Assembly (NCBI GenBank): GCA_036583965.1
Contig: JAZBQD010000015.1
Location: 25,165,810 to 25,229,809 of the forward strand
Reading direction: 5' to 3'
DNA from: Prunella strophiata
Lineage: Eukaryota; Chordata; Aves; Passeriformes; Prunellidae
Length of the DNA stretch: 64,000 nucleotides
A program made the position numbers and the translations under genes. Below are positions 1 to 12,697 of the stretch, piece by piece; within the stretch, counting starts at the first letter, position 1, and each line of letters starts with the position of its first letter. A model generated the notes under the pieces. It did not search any database. It saw only the letters and a program-made list of their open reading frames with translations, and was not told where the DNA came from.

Positions 1-3000
1 TGTCTCCTGTGCTGGTTATCTCTATCAGTGCACTGAGGTGCTCCAGGAAGGTCACTGCTGCAGGTCCATGCTGGAATCATCTCAGTTGCATAAAGTCTTT
101 TGATACTTCAGCCTCCTGTGCATGCACCAAAGTCTGCTGTGTTTTTCATCTGCTTAAACCCCATTGTAAATATCCATTACTTTAGTACTCTCAAATAGTT
201 TTCTTACAAGAATGCTGTAGAGATAATTTATTTCCAGTGTTGCATATCAGACAATAATGACTGGGAACATCAGAACAAGAAAACAACAAGCAAATGAAAC
301 AGGGTGTTTTGTGCATACCATATGAATTTGAGAAGGGGGTTGCTTGTCCATAAGGGCTGTTATTACAATGGTGGAAAGGTTTTCCTTTTCTGCATTATTC
401 TTCAGTTCCTTCCAAAATATCACATCATATGCAGAAGCTGTTACATGTCATACAGAAAAAAGACCACTCCCTCCTTGAAATCTGAAGATCAAAGTTTTGC
501 ATTGGACTCTCAGCATGTTCCCTCCGTATAACTCTAGATACTGATGAGAGCTTCCTGTTGAAGGCACAGCCTGCAGATGCAGGGCATGATATGGAAGTGC
601 CTTTGAGCAGAGGAAGTGTTATTGAGATGTGCTCTGAATGAGAGCCATGTGTGCACTTAAACCTGTGAAGAGTTCCAGTGATTTCTGAAGTTTGTCACTG
701 ATGGAAGGTGTCCTGCCCTCACAGCTAAGGCTAGATACAGCCGTAATGAGTGAGCAGCATTTTACAATGTAGAAATGAAACACACTGAAGAAAAAATAGA
801 GAAGTAAAAAGGATGGAGAATTTTTAGTATAAATCCTGTCTTGCTGTGGCAATGGGCACTGGGAAGGGAGTGAAGAAAGAATCAGCATATTAGGAGCATT
901 ACTTAGTGAGCATCAAAACCACGAGTGGTTCATTGAATCCCTGACTACTGAGTGAACTCCCCCTCCTGCTGCCTAGGAGAGCAAACTGTGAAGGTAAACT
1001 GGACGCTGACAGTCTGTAATGAATCCCCCTCTGCAGCTGCTGTACAAGCAGTGTGAGCTGACCCAGCGCTGTGTGCCACGGGCATTGTCTGCACATTGGC
1101 ATCACCATCACAGCAGGGGCTTCGTGCCAATACACAGCAGCGTTTAACAATGGCCACTCGATGTCACTGTTGTCATTCAAATCCGTACTTGAAAAGACTT
1201 CAGCTGTGTTTTGATATTCATGACATTTCAGATGAGCAGCTTGACACATCTTTTCAAACTGCTGTTTAAATAATCGGCTTTATTAAACACACTGGAGGAC
1301 AGATTTTTCTTCTGTGTGTTCCTCAAGTACTTGTAGAACATAAATATAAAAAAATGTTGTGGTTTCCATTTCTTATTTTTCATAGAATCCCTTTAAAATA
1401 TACACAGGCTAATTTAAGGTGCCATCTGTATTACAAATCTATGGGTAGAAGCTTTTACATGTCAGTATATTTTTAGTGACTATCCTTCATACACAAGCAC
1501 ATTCCAAGAGATCTTTTGGTATTTTTACTTTTTATAGAGGTGATTATTTGATGCAGTTTTAAGTATTCATGTATATTTTGTAGTGCTAGAGAAGAACACA
1601 CGAATTTTTGGTAGAACAACTGGACAAAATGATTATTATCTTTGGTAACCGTTTGCCATAAACTGCTATTAATGATTGTATTAGAGTTAGGAGATATGAA
1701 AAGTATTTTAAAATAATCCCTCAGATATTATTTCTCTCCTGGTATATTATCTAATTTGCATTTGACAGGAAAATCAAAGTAAATGCTGATCAGCTTTTGC
1801 ATTAGTTGGTCGAATTCTATGTTTCTTAACTTCAGGTCAGCACAGAGGGTTTAAGAGGGCAAGAAAGAGATTAAAGAGAAGTCTCTTTCAGTGTACTCAT
1901 GAATTTCAGCCTGGGGAGGAAGTGCCAGAAAGACAGAGCCATTTAGGTAGTGACTGTCTAAGTCCCTGAAGAACTTTACAAAGAGTGAAGAAATTTCAGA
2001 CCTACATACACTTCTCTGAGTCAGGTATTTCTTTTATGGCCTCTACAGAAAATGCATGAAGTCCTGAAGGCTAGACACTTGTTGACAGATATTGCTTCAC
2101 TCTTAGCATAACTTGAGCCCCTGGGAACCTTATTTAGCCTTATTTAAATGGCTCTGTCCTTCCCTTCCTCTCGGTGTCACAGCTTGTATGAGAGAGCTTT
2201 TGCTGCCTTTGCCAAAGAAGCTCTATCCTGAAGAAGGGAATATTTTTATGTATGTTTTCTGTCTTGATCACTGGCAGAACAGCTTGGAAGCCGCATAGTC
2301 TTGCAAAACAAGAGTAACCACCAAGGGAAAGGTGCTAAGTTCTGTGGCAGTTTGATGAAACACTTCTCTTGAAGGATATCTTGGAAATAAATTTTAATTA
2401 CATTCCTTAAAAAAAATTTATTAAGAGAATGTGCTGAATTTTCTTGACATCTGAGAGTGTGCATTTAAGGCAGGTGTTCAAAATATGAATGTGCTGCTCT
2501 ATTTTTTCTCAGCAACAGTTTTAATACTGTTAATAAATGCTTTCAAAAATAAGGTGGGAAGTTCCTTCCATACCTTTTGTTAGCAGAGATGGAAAAACAG
2601 AGTACCATTTGGAAGTATATGACTTGAGACATCTCATTGAAATTATTAAAAATATAATTTAAAAAACCCCAAAACCCCTTACCAAAAAGCCAGTTATTCC
2701 CTGCTGAAATGTGCCTGTTCCCTCTGTAGCAGCCATAAAGATTTAAGTTAAAAGACAGCAAAACAGGTAAACACAAAATAAACAGCCTTGGGGGTGATGA
2801 ATCTCACCTCTTTGTCATTGGTTTATCTTATTTTTTCCATGGAGTTTAAACTCTAGGAGGTGTTTCTTAAAGAAGGTATTTTATTTTGCCATACTATGAA
2901 AATCTAACCTTTTAAGGCCAGGAAGATAGCTTTTCATAACTTGTCTTATCCAGATGAATATTCAGTTTAATTGAGGTGCTCATTCTTTTGGAAAAAAAAT

Positions 3001-3354
3001 ATTAAAAAAAATGTGGCCTTATATCGGGAATATCTTTACGTCTTCATGATTTAGATAAAAGCATTGTTTAATAATGATCCCAAAGAAGTTTTCAAAATCC
3101 TGTGGCCTACCTGTGCTGAAGGAAGATTTTTTTGGGGGAACTTAATTCATGAAGCAAGCTGCTGAATCTCCTGCATCAAAAAACGGTGCAGATGAGGGTA
3201 TTCTACAAATAAAACTTCAGTACCATAAGTTGACAGCTAATACAGTGTTTGGTTTGCTGGTAATTTTCTGTCAGTCATTTTTCATGTGCTTGCATTAGAC
3301 TTTTCATGTGCTTGCAATTGCATCAATTGGATAAAATGTTTTGATTTATTTAAG
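1..3354. other. Non-coding: intron or upstream sequence
   Basis: AT-rich unique sequence with scattered short frames. No exon ending in phase 1 with good splice sites was found, so the exon before 3355 is probably outside the window. Confidence 0.6.
3279..3322. repeat. 22-bp tandem duplication
   Basis: Two adjacent 22-bp units share TTTTCATGTGCTTGCA at their starts. The second unit ends about 32 bp before exon A, in the region where a branch point would lie. Confidence 0.88.
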
Positions 3355-3447
3355 CTTGGCATCCACTGGAAGTGCTGCCTGCAGCACCACCACCTGAGCC
3401 TCGACAGCTGACAGAAGCAATAAAACAGCTGGAGGAGCAGGAAGAGG
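3355..3447 (+). CDS. Internal coding exon (exon A) of an unidentified coiled-coil protein gene
   Basis: This is a 93-nt exon. The acceptor is TTGATTTATTTAAG just before 3355 and the donor is GTATGT at 3448. The exon enters with one base of a codon already used and leaves with one base over (phase 1 to 1). It reads WHPLEVLPAAPPPEP, then RQLTEAIKQLEEQEE, so a short proline-rich linker runs into an E/Q/K/L-rich helix that looks like the start of a coiled coil. The frame stays open past the donor, but the amino-acid character changes there. Phase joins it to the exon at 24562 through an Asp codon (G+AC). A 22-bp tandem duplication lies just upstream of the acceptor. I do not recognise the gene. 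The preceding exon is not visible in 1-3354 and presumably lies outside the window. Confidence 0.72.
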
Positions 3448-3814
3448 GTATGTTGCATGAACTTGGGCATTACTTAAGAGACTTGAGTTGTAGACTTGTC
3501 CCTGACAGGTGTTTCAGAGCAGTCATGAAGGCCATTGGCCCAGGGAAGGTCGGTTAATGTTGCTCTGTAATGCCACTTCTGGCTGGGTGTATTCACAATG
3601 TCTCTGTGTGTTTGTGTTTGTCAGTGTTTTTGTGCTCTTCCCTGAAGGCTTGTCTTTGTTTTTAGGACTGTATTGTTCTGATTTTCCAAGGAGCAGGAAG
3701 TGAGTTTTGCTTTTCTTTCTGTTGACTCCTTGAGGGTGTCAAATGTCTGTTATTTGAGTACTCATTGAAAGCCCTGTGTTTCGTCTATAAATTCTTTAAA
3801 ACTTTACAATATTT

Positions 3815-3885
3815 CAGTTGGAAATTACTTAGAAGGATCATCTAGTCCAAGTGCCAGTGACAGCAAATGCCAGCACAGTTTGCCC
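3815..3885 (-). mobile_element. Short CR1 3'-end fragment
   Basis: The text TTGGAAATTACTTAGAAGG then ATCATCTAGTCCAAGTGCCA resembles the reverse complement of a CR1 3' end. It is very short and old. Confidence 0.4.
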
Positions 3886-6216
3886 ATGGGAAGGCTTGGA
3901 TATATAAGCATGTCAGAGTGAAAAGCAGGGAGCATCTCTTTCTTTATAGTTATAACCTGTATCTATGTGCTTTTTTAATAAACCCTAAAACTCTTTAATT
4001 GACTGTCAATAGTTTCTGTGAGAACAGGAGTAGAAGCAGCAGTTTGTCAAATAAATTATCATATTCTATTTTCAATTTTATCTGGGGCTTTCCTCAAGAT
4101 CAACCATAAGGGCTGTGTGTGTGGTGGGTTTTTTGTGTTTGTTTTGGATTTTTGTTTATTTTTTTTCTCTTGTTTGTGTGTGATTTTGGCTCCTATACCC
4201 TTCTCATTCAATGTACTGAATACATCTAAGCAAGGGGTCCATGAAAGTCACCTGCAGTTTTAAGAATTTTGCTTTTCAGCAAAGTCCCATTCTCTTAAAT
4301 ATCCACTGACTTTATTTTTCTTTTCTTGTAGAGTCTGATATGTGAATAACCTAAACAAATATAGATGTTTCTTCATCTAAACAAGTTAGACTCCTTTTAT
4401 GGTCTCATTAGAGAAATCATCACCTCTAAATCCAGTTTTCTCATTCTAAAGTAGATGCCTAGGACACGTGCTTCAAAAGTGCAATTTCTGCATTTTCCTG
4501 ATACCTGTACTGTGGTAAATTCAATCTGTTGTTAACCAATGCCAATTCAAACAATTTATGGGAGGGATATTAATTTGTGAAATATTTCAACCTGCAATGT
4601 ACTGTAACTGCTGTTTCCACAGCCAGTGTAAACTGCTGCTCTTGCTTTTGGTAAACTAAATTTTTGGAGACTGGGTTCTCTTCCTAATTATTGATGTAGA
4701 AGGGCTTGCTTAATTTTAAAATAGCCTACTGACAACCTGTTAGTACTGTTGATTCTTAATGTCTTAGCAGTATCTGGAAGATCTGGAGCCTGGTTTCCAA
4801 AGATACATTTTCCAGGACCCTGTATTGCATTTCCAATGAAATGCAGCAGTGGCTTTGCTGTGGCAGCTACTCTATGAAAAAGGGGATTGCGTTGTTCCCT
4901 GCTGTTCTGGAAGCAGTTGATTAGCAATTATGATTGCTGATGTCCTTGATTGATGAATAAGAAAATATTGTTTGAAATTTAAACTTTCCTAGTCTCTGAA
5001 GTATGAAAAAATAACTCATTTCTCCAGTTAAATCTTGGGAGACATTTAAACGGTTGCCTGAAGTGCTGCTTCCATTTAATAATATAAGAATGTAGGATGG
5101 ATGTAACTGGCACTAATCTGAGCCATAGTTTCCATTCTGTCTCAGGATACTTTGTGACAACTCTACCACTAATGCACTTTGCCATCAGGAAAGTGCTGAG
5201 TAAGCTTATGCTGCATCAGGGTCGTATTGTTGCACACTATTCCACATCTGTCAGGCAGAGGGACATAACTAAGCTACTGACAGAATGCTCAGGCAAGCAG
5301 CTTTTTACAAGTGAAGCACTCATGATGATTTAGTGAGGAGTTATATTCCTTGCTTTGAAACTCTATCTCTGCACATAAAAATCACATTTAAATTATGCCA
5401 TACTCCTCCAGGCAAGCATCAGAATACCCCTTTGGAGCCAATTTTTAAATGAGATCTCAATTTTTTTCTTTATCCTGTATGTCAGTAAAGCAGCAGAATT
5501 CCCTGAATATTACAGGTTAGTGCTATTGGGAGTTTAAATGATGAATCAACTGTTTTGGAAACCATGTCTGACCTGATTTTAAAGACATTGTTAATAGATG
5601 AAAGTTTACTATTGTTGATGAAAAATGACAATGTGGGGGAACTTCCCTTACTACATAATTTTATTAGGTACCAGATTTTCCAAGAAGCTGTGAAACAGTT
5701 TGATCATGAAAATCACTGCAAATGAAATGTCTCTATTCATAACAGAGACTCTCTTCTAGTGATTTTATAGCACCAAAAACATTAGTGCCCTGGCATTAGG
5801 CCCTCAAAAGTACTCTATGAAATGGTTCTTTTGAGAATCCATGTCTATGCTAATTTTGTAATAAATTCAGGAGTATTTTTAGGAGCTGCTATCACAAGCA
5901 GTTACTGCCATGACAGCATGTTCTAAAATATTTTTTAAATTTACAGATTTAAAAGTTATTAATGATTTTTTATCTCTTCAGCAGCCAAATGGTCTTAAGA
6001 AGTTAAACTGGTATATAGCATATGTGTAGAATCTGGAGATGTAGATTTTTCAGTTCAGAAGCTGTGGACCGAAAGCAATCAACTAATTCTTCTGTTTGCA
6101 TGCAAAAGAATTTTAAAGTAAGATAGATACTCATATATCACAGAACATGAGTTAGATGGGACAAACAAGGACCATCAAATCCTCTCAGGTTTTTGTAGTT
6201 ATGATGGCTTCTGAAA

Positions 6217-6796
6217 TATTAGAAAGTCTTTTTCTCCCAGCCCTGCAACCGAAAAAGAAGTCGAGATTTGCCAGTTCTGCTTTTCAAGGTTGTTTATTTT
6301 TCCTTATCTATTACATTCTTTCTCTGACCTGCTGAGGTCTGTCCAGCAGGTCAGGTTGAGGCACAATCCCAGGTTTTAGGGTGGTGTTAACTTTTTGTAC
6401 TAAGAACTATGTGCACTTTATTTACAATAATTTTACAATACCTATCACCTATGTTAGATAGTCTGTCTCTACTCTAAACCAATTAAACAGTGTTACCATC
6501 ACAGCAGAAGATGGAGGACAAGAAGAAGAAGGACAGGACATGCTCAAATTCCTCCATTTTTCCTCTTGAACCCCCATTCTAAAATCCCAAAATTCTATTT
6601 TTTTACCCTGTGACAAATTAACTGTCACTCTATTCAAACTCTTGTGGCTTGTAAATCTTCACACAAAGTTGCTCATTTTTTCCATGGGCTAAAATCAAAG
6701 CCACGGGTGTTTTTGACTCTGTGCCAAGGTCTCTGAGCCCCTTGCCAGGGTCTCAAATCATCCAGGGCAGCCAGAGGAATGTCCTGAGTCCCGACA
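6217..6796 (-). mobile_element. Solo LTR, family A, copy 1
   Basis: This 580-bp block is clearly homologous along its whole length to 45377-45957. Read on the minus strand it starts TGTCGGGACTC and ends TTTCTAATA, where the second copy has the canonical TTTCCAACA. A polyadenylation signal AATAAA, followed by CAACCTTG, lies near its 3' end. The expected TATA box has decayed to TACAAAA, against TATAAAA in copy 2. There is no internal viral sequence on either side, so it is a solo LTR. A clear target-site duplication was not found. From memory it resembles passerine endogenous-retrovirus LTRs. It lies in the first intron, antisense to the gene. Confidence 0.75.
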
Positions 6797-6924
6797 AAAT
6801 CCAACTCTTAAGTGAATGGCCCATATATAAATGTTTTGGCAAAGTGTATCATGTAACCTAAGATATCTGAAGGCAGAAAACATTTGTGTCATAAAACTGA
6901 AAGAAATTAAAGACTGGGGAAGAC

Positions 6925-6950
<26 letters not shown>
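6925..6950. repeat. Poly-T run of 26
   Basis: Uninterrupted T26 between the family A LTR and the (ATCCC)32 array. Confidence 0.95.
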
Positions 6951-6955
<5 letters not shown>

Positions 6956-7100
6956 TTCCCCAGTAGTATGAAGGCAGGTCTTACAGGGAGGGAGATAGTG
7001 GCACTTGTCTAATTGCCAGTTTCAGTGCAGGGAAAGGCTGGGGTGTTGGGCAGAGCACTGTGCTGGCAGGGCTGGGCTGGTGCAGGTGAGCTGGGTGCTC

Positions 7101-7260
7101 ATCCCATCCCATCCCATCCCATCCCATCCCATCCCATCCCATCCCATCCCATCCCATCCCATCCCATCCCATCCCATCCCATCCCATCCCATCCCATCCC
7201 ATCCCATCCCATCCCATCCCATCCCATCCCATCCCATCCCATCCCATCCCATCCCATCCC
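7101..7260. repeat. Perfect (ATCCC)32 array; (GGGAT)32 on the minus strand
   Basis: There are 32 uninterrupted 5-bp units. The minus strand has GGG runs separated by only AT, an arrangement strongly expected to fold into G-quadruplexes. Frames through it give meaningless pentapeptide-like repeats on both strands. It adjoins a CpG-rich block on the right. Confidence 0.97.
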
Positions 7261-7580
7261 GCTCCCGCTCTGGCGCGGCCGCGCTGCCAGCTCATCCCTG
7301 TCCATTAGCACAGCAGCTGAGCAAGCACTCAGTACCCCAGTGCTGAGCCTGTCAGCATGCTGCTGGCCTGGCAGGCTGTGGCTGCTGCAGCAGGAGGAGG
7401 GCTGGGAGTGCTGAGCTGGCACTGGGCGAGCCCTGGCCCCTCAGCTGTCCCTCCGCAGGGACAGTCCCCCGCGGGCAGCGTCTCACTGCGGCTCTCGGGC
7501 TGCAGCCAGCTCTGTCAGTCCGCGAAGCTGCGGAGCCCAAAGTGACACTTCTGGAGTGCAGGCACCCGCAGGAGGGAGAA
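7261..7580. promoter_or_regulatory. GC-rich, CpG-containing block (possible CpG island)
   Basis: This stretch is far richer in G+C and CpG than its surroundings. It contains GCGGCCGC (a NotI site) at about 7275 and CCGCGGGCAGCG near 7470. It could be an intronic promoter or enhancer, or GC-rich repeat sequence. No convincing start codon context or conserved frame is visible, so transcription direction cannot be assigned. Confidence 0.35.
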
Positions 7581-8763
7581 AGGCAATAAAGAGGTTTTTG
7601 TGACAGCCGTGAGCTCCACTATAAAGTAAACTTTGTAGGTAATAGGATCAAAAATACAGATTCACTCTTTTGCTAACGTTTTATACTTCATAGATACTGC
7701 TACATTGTAATGAGACTAAGGTAAAATACATCCTGCCAGAATTTTTTTGTGTGATTGATTAAAGCTGGTATACCTAGCTTTATAGATAACATCCTTTATT
7801 AAAATAAAATTTAGCAATTACAGCTTCAAGTTATTAGTGTTCATAACAGAAAAAATAATGTAAGCAAACATACAGACACAGATTGGCATACTTATTCCTT
7901 CTCAGAAGATACTGCAATCATTACATGTAAGCTGAAAATTCTCACAGATAACATTTTAATCAATGTTGAAATACATGTACTGCCATAAAAAATATTAGAA
8001 AGGGAACTTTTTCTGCCTTTGCCTTGTCACTGAATAACTCCGTGGAGGGTCACAGATACAGGCATCTCCTAGCCTGCACATGAGGCTGACCATTTGCCAC
8101 CAGGAGAGCCCATGAAGTGATCTGGGCTAACTGGAACTATAGCACTGCTTATACTGCTCTTTTGAGAAAACCTGGTCTGTTAAAACAGAAGCTTCTTCAT
8201 GCTACCAGCTCCTATTTTGTTTTGGCTTTGAAGAAAACATTGCCTTACAGTTCAATTTTAAATGCTAAAATCATCTGTACCTCCAATAAATTGGGACAAT
8301 GCATAGACTCTCAATATTTTTGTGAAATACTTTGATCTCTTTATGCACAAGTGGCTTTTTTCCATGGGCTTTGTATTTTTACTCACATCTCCATGCTTTA
8401 AGAACAGTCCTGTGGAATTTTTCCTTAACTCATCAAGTATTACAATTTATTGCAAAATTTTCACACTGTACAGTATTTCTTCTGATTTATATTTTGTTGA
8501 CTGAGCTGCATATGCTACATTTCAGACATATTTTTTAATTGTTGCTCTGAATCATGGATACCTAGGAAAGCTGATACCATATACTTTCATAATTTAGTGT
8601 CTCTTTCAAGGTATTTGCACTTTGGTTTAAATCCAGCATTTCATAAATGTGTTTTTCTTATTTATATCAAACTTCAGTTCAAATGGCTTGTATCCAGATG
8701 AACACGTTTTTGGCCAGAAGTATCACAAGACCATTGAAATTGCAACAGCAATTAGCAAAAAGC

Positions 8764-8797
8764 TAATGAATATATCCCTCTTGGGATATATTCATTA
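8764..8797. repeat. Perfect inverted repeat: 15-bp arms, 4-nt loop
   Basis: TAATGAATATATCCC is followed by TCTT and its exact reverse complement. It lies in the first intron and could form a hairpin or cruciform. Confidence 0.95.
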
Positions 8798-11700
8798 AAC
8801 CCACTTTGGTGGCTTGTTTTATAGCATTGTATTCAAAAGAAGCATAAACATTTAGGCACATCCTGAAGAAGGAAAAGGATCACTTAATTATATGGTGCTC
8901 TTTTATTGAGGGCTTCTGGTATCCCAAAAGAAAATTTGGTCATATTGCTCTACATGCATGCAAATGTGGGCAAAAAAGGATTTGTGCTCTGAGAAGTACA
9001 ACTGCTCTAGCAATTAATTTAAAAATCTGTGTAGACTCTGTGTGCTTTTCTCACATGTATTTTCTACAGTTGATTCTAGAGGAAAATGCAACCTAAATTA
9101 GAACTCTTTCTAACTTAAAAAATCAGTTTAGATATACATACACAAATTGAGTGGTAAAGTTAAAAATACAACAGTCCATGAAAGGTATTATCAAAAACGT
9201 AAGAAATAAGAGCAAAAAAACTTAAGCTAATAGATGTTGGTCATGCTGGGGCCTTTTGCTTTGCTATTATACATTTTTCCACAATACATCATGGCAGAAA
9301 AAATGCAGTATGTAGTCAGAGCAACTGTGCAAGGAATGAAGGCCTTGCCATGCTTTTTCTGAAGATGATAAGATTTCTGCCTGACTGGTAGTCATGCTGT
9401 GAAGCTTAATTAAAGTTTATGAAGCAGATCAAGAGCTTTGGATAAGAGACATGGTACTATGAACTTGGTAATTTGTTCTTTCCAGCTCTAAAGAGTGGAA
9501 GACTAAAATACAAATGTTTTGATCTTGACATGCCACCTTGGGTTTGGTTAGAATTAATTCTGCATATGCATTTAACCACAAGGAAGTACAAAGGAGCTTG
9601 TAATTTTTGGCTTTATTATCATTTATGTAAGAGTATTTGTAGTGGTCTGAAATATTGTAGTAGCCTTCTCTCTGAGTTTAAAATATAAGTAGTTTTCTTA
9701 CCCCCTTCAAAGTTTGCCCTTGAAACAAATAATCAGTATCATTATACAAACAAAATTATTGTTAGGCTAAAGCAAGGTCTCAGATGTAGTTCTACAGCCA
9801 TTCTAAATATTGCCATTATTTTTTTTTTCCAGATATATTTCCAAAGGCTTGTGCTGCAGGAAAGTTGTAAGAATTGCACATGGCCATGTTTGTTCATATA
9901 TTTATTAAAAAATCATACAGCTCAGAGTGTAAGCAAGTAGTCCCACATATATTAATCTGGCTGTGCAATCTCAGCAGATGACAAAAAGTTTTATGTGTTC
10001 AAGAATCCTGTGGCTGAGCATTAATTTTATATGACTCATTCCTTATGCAAACTTGTAAATTCTTAGTCTTGGAAATCACCCTCTTCAACGAAGGTCATGT
10101 TTCATTATTGGTTTTGTGGGAAAAGATCACGTGATTAAAGCAACCTGGATAGACCTGAAATCACTGCAATGTGATATTTACATGCACCTCTTAAGCAAAT
10201 ATAGATAATTATTTTCTGAGTAAAAGGTAAATCAGTGCAAAAGATAGTCTCCTTGAATGCACTAGTTTGACAAATTTTATAAAATTCAGTAAAATATCGT
10301 TGATTTTTCAGTAATTTGTTGATATATTTTACCTGATGCCATCATTATATTAGAGTCTATGATCATGGAAATACAACTTACAAACTTCTCTTGTGATGTA
10401 TTGACTCAGGAAGAAATTATATTAGGGAAAATCAAGCAAAAATCAATAAATATTAGGAAGTTGAATTATCATTACAGTCTTCTTACTTGCAGTTTTCTTA
10501 CTTATTTAACAATGATAATTTTAGTGTTTGTCTTGATGAGAGTTTTACTGTTTTATCCACTTTTATTTTTGTGGTGATGTAAGTCAACCTTCTACCTTTT
10601 CCTTAAGTTCTCCAATATTCATGTTCACATATTAGTTTCACACTAGTAAGGTTTTTCATGAATGTGTTGGTGTAGCTGCTTCCAAGCCTTTTCAGTTTCG
10701 CTGTATCTTCCCTTGGTTCTGCCTAAAGTCAGTGCATAGGGAGTGTCCAGTCAAGTAGGACTCAGAACAGATGCCTGATGAAGCTGCCTTAGGTTAGAGA
10801 AAGTAAAGAGTGCTCTTAATTACAAATCTATTTCCTCCCTAGGCCTTGCTCTGTTAGCAGATCTCACCCTCAGAAGTTCTCTCCCAGTGACAGAACCTCA
10901 GGGTGAGGTTCTATATTATATTCCTATTCCTAAGTAATATAAATCAGAAGCTCATCTAACTATACTCGTGCGTCTCAGCTGAGACTGTAAGTCATTAAGA
11001 CTGATCAAGGTGTAAATCAAAATCTGAATGACCAAATTAAAATAATGGCCAAAGATCTTAAAAAATTTCCACAGTCCTGGAAACAATATCAGAGTGCACT
11101 TTCATATGCCTGGAAATAGAGCATACTGAAGTTACACTACCATCAGCACAACAAAGAAAAAAAAAAAAGGACAAAGAGCTCATCAGTGACAAATCTGATG
11201 CTTCTGATCAAGCCTCTAAGTGAATCTTTTGATAGCTTATTTTGTACTGTGCCTTAATTTAACATCTTCCCTAAAGCTTTGCTTGTTTCAGTGTTTTTGT
11301 CTTACCCTTTCAAGAATCCTTAGGATCAATGATGCCATTAGTTCTACATTTGTTTTCATTCTCTTATTTTATTGTGTTTTCTTCCCAGCATTTGTCTTCT
11401 TGCATTATTTGCCACTTCCAGCACTTGCGTTATTTTACTATCTGTCGTTTGTTAGGCAGCTCATATTTCCAGTACTTGTCATTTCCCTTAGCATTTAATT
11501 TCAATATTTGTGACATGACTCTTTTTTTTCTTCCCATGACTCATAACTCATTTGCTCCCAGTGCTTCTCCAAATGGCTGCAGGATAGAGGCATAGATAAT
11601 GTGGAAGCTTGGGAAGTCCAGAGAGGTGGCAATCATAAATGTACCTTCTTCTTCATTTTCACTGAAGGGCAGAAGAGAGCAGAATAATTTAATACATTAG

Positions 11701-12697
11701 ACAAGACAGCTTTCTTACTTTGACTAGAATTAAATTATTGGCATTGGACAATATTTATTGATACATTTCTCAGTCATGTCAGAAATATCTAGTAAGAATT
11801 TGATATCTGAATATGCTCTGTACTGATTTTCAAAATTATTAAAGAAAGGACACATTTGTAAATACTTTCTTCATTGTGCATATTTCCACATAGAATTCAG
11901 CTAAAGTATACAAGATTTTCTGTTTGTCTGAGAAAGCAAATGGGCAGATCCTTATGTATAAATAACTTTTGAGGGTATTACTCTACATGGTGTTGCTTCA
12001 AAGGCATGTTTGACAATGCCTCATGAATGTAGTATGTTCTTCTTATGAATTTGCAGTTAAACTCCAAAAGAAAAAACACGATGGGAGAGAATTTACAATG
12101 AAAAATAGCTAAATGAGTATCTTATAAAAATCCTTAGCTCTTATATAGTATTTTCTTAAGCACCCACTATCTATTTGAGAGGTAGAGGCAGAACAAGGAC
12201 CATGTTACTGAGGAGAAGGAAGATGTAGCCACCAACCACAGTGCTGTTGAGGATACATGGAGGGTACATGGAGGGTACATGCAGTAATCGACTGTGCACC
12301 ACTCAAACAAAGCAGGAGATGGGGTTTGGATGCTCAGGGGTGGTCAGTGCAGGATTTCAGCTCCTCAGCTAACCACTGTGCTGGTTTCACTCCCATGGTG
12401 TTTGATTTTAGTCTCAGGGAGGAGATGTCTGACAGTTCAAGCCATTAGCCCACTGCTACATCTGCCAGCACTATGGACTACTTCTATAGACTGCTCAGCA
12501 TTCTTGAATTATTTTCCCCAGTTGCAGTCTTTTCCTTTCTTTTGTTCACTTTGGAATAGAAAGTGAGCAGTGATCCCCTCCTCCTGCATCCAGGTGATCT
12601 AGTTCCATTACCTTTTAAAAGACTTGCATTTGCTCTCTCTCCATTTGAGCCATGTATTCTGACACATGAGCAAGCCTGCAGTCCTTGGGAGGATATA

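Noticed and set aside
2807..2875. Micro-exon before GTATTT upstream of exon A
   Set aside because: The relevant frame contains an in-frame TAG at the putative acceptor and the acceptor tract is weak.
6981..7422. Overlapping frames with SHPIP or GWDGM repeats on both strands
   Set aside because: They are translations of the perfect (ATCCC)32 array.
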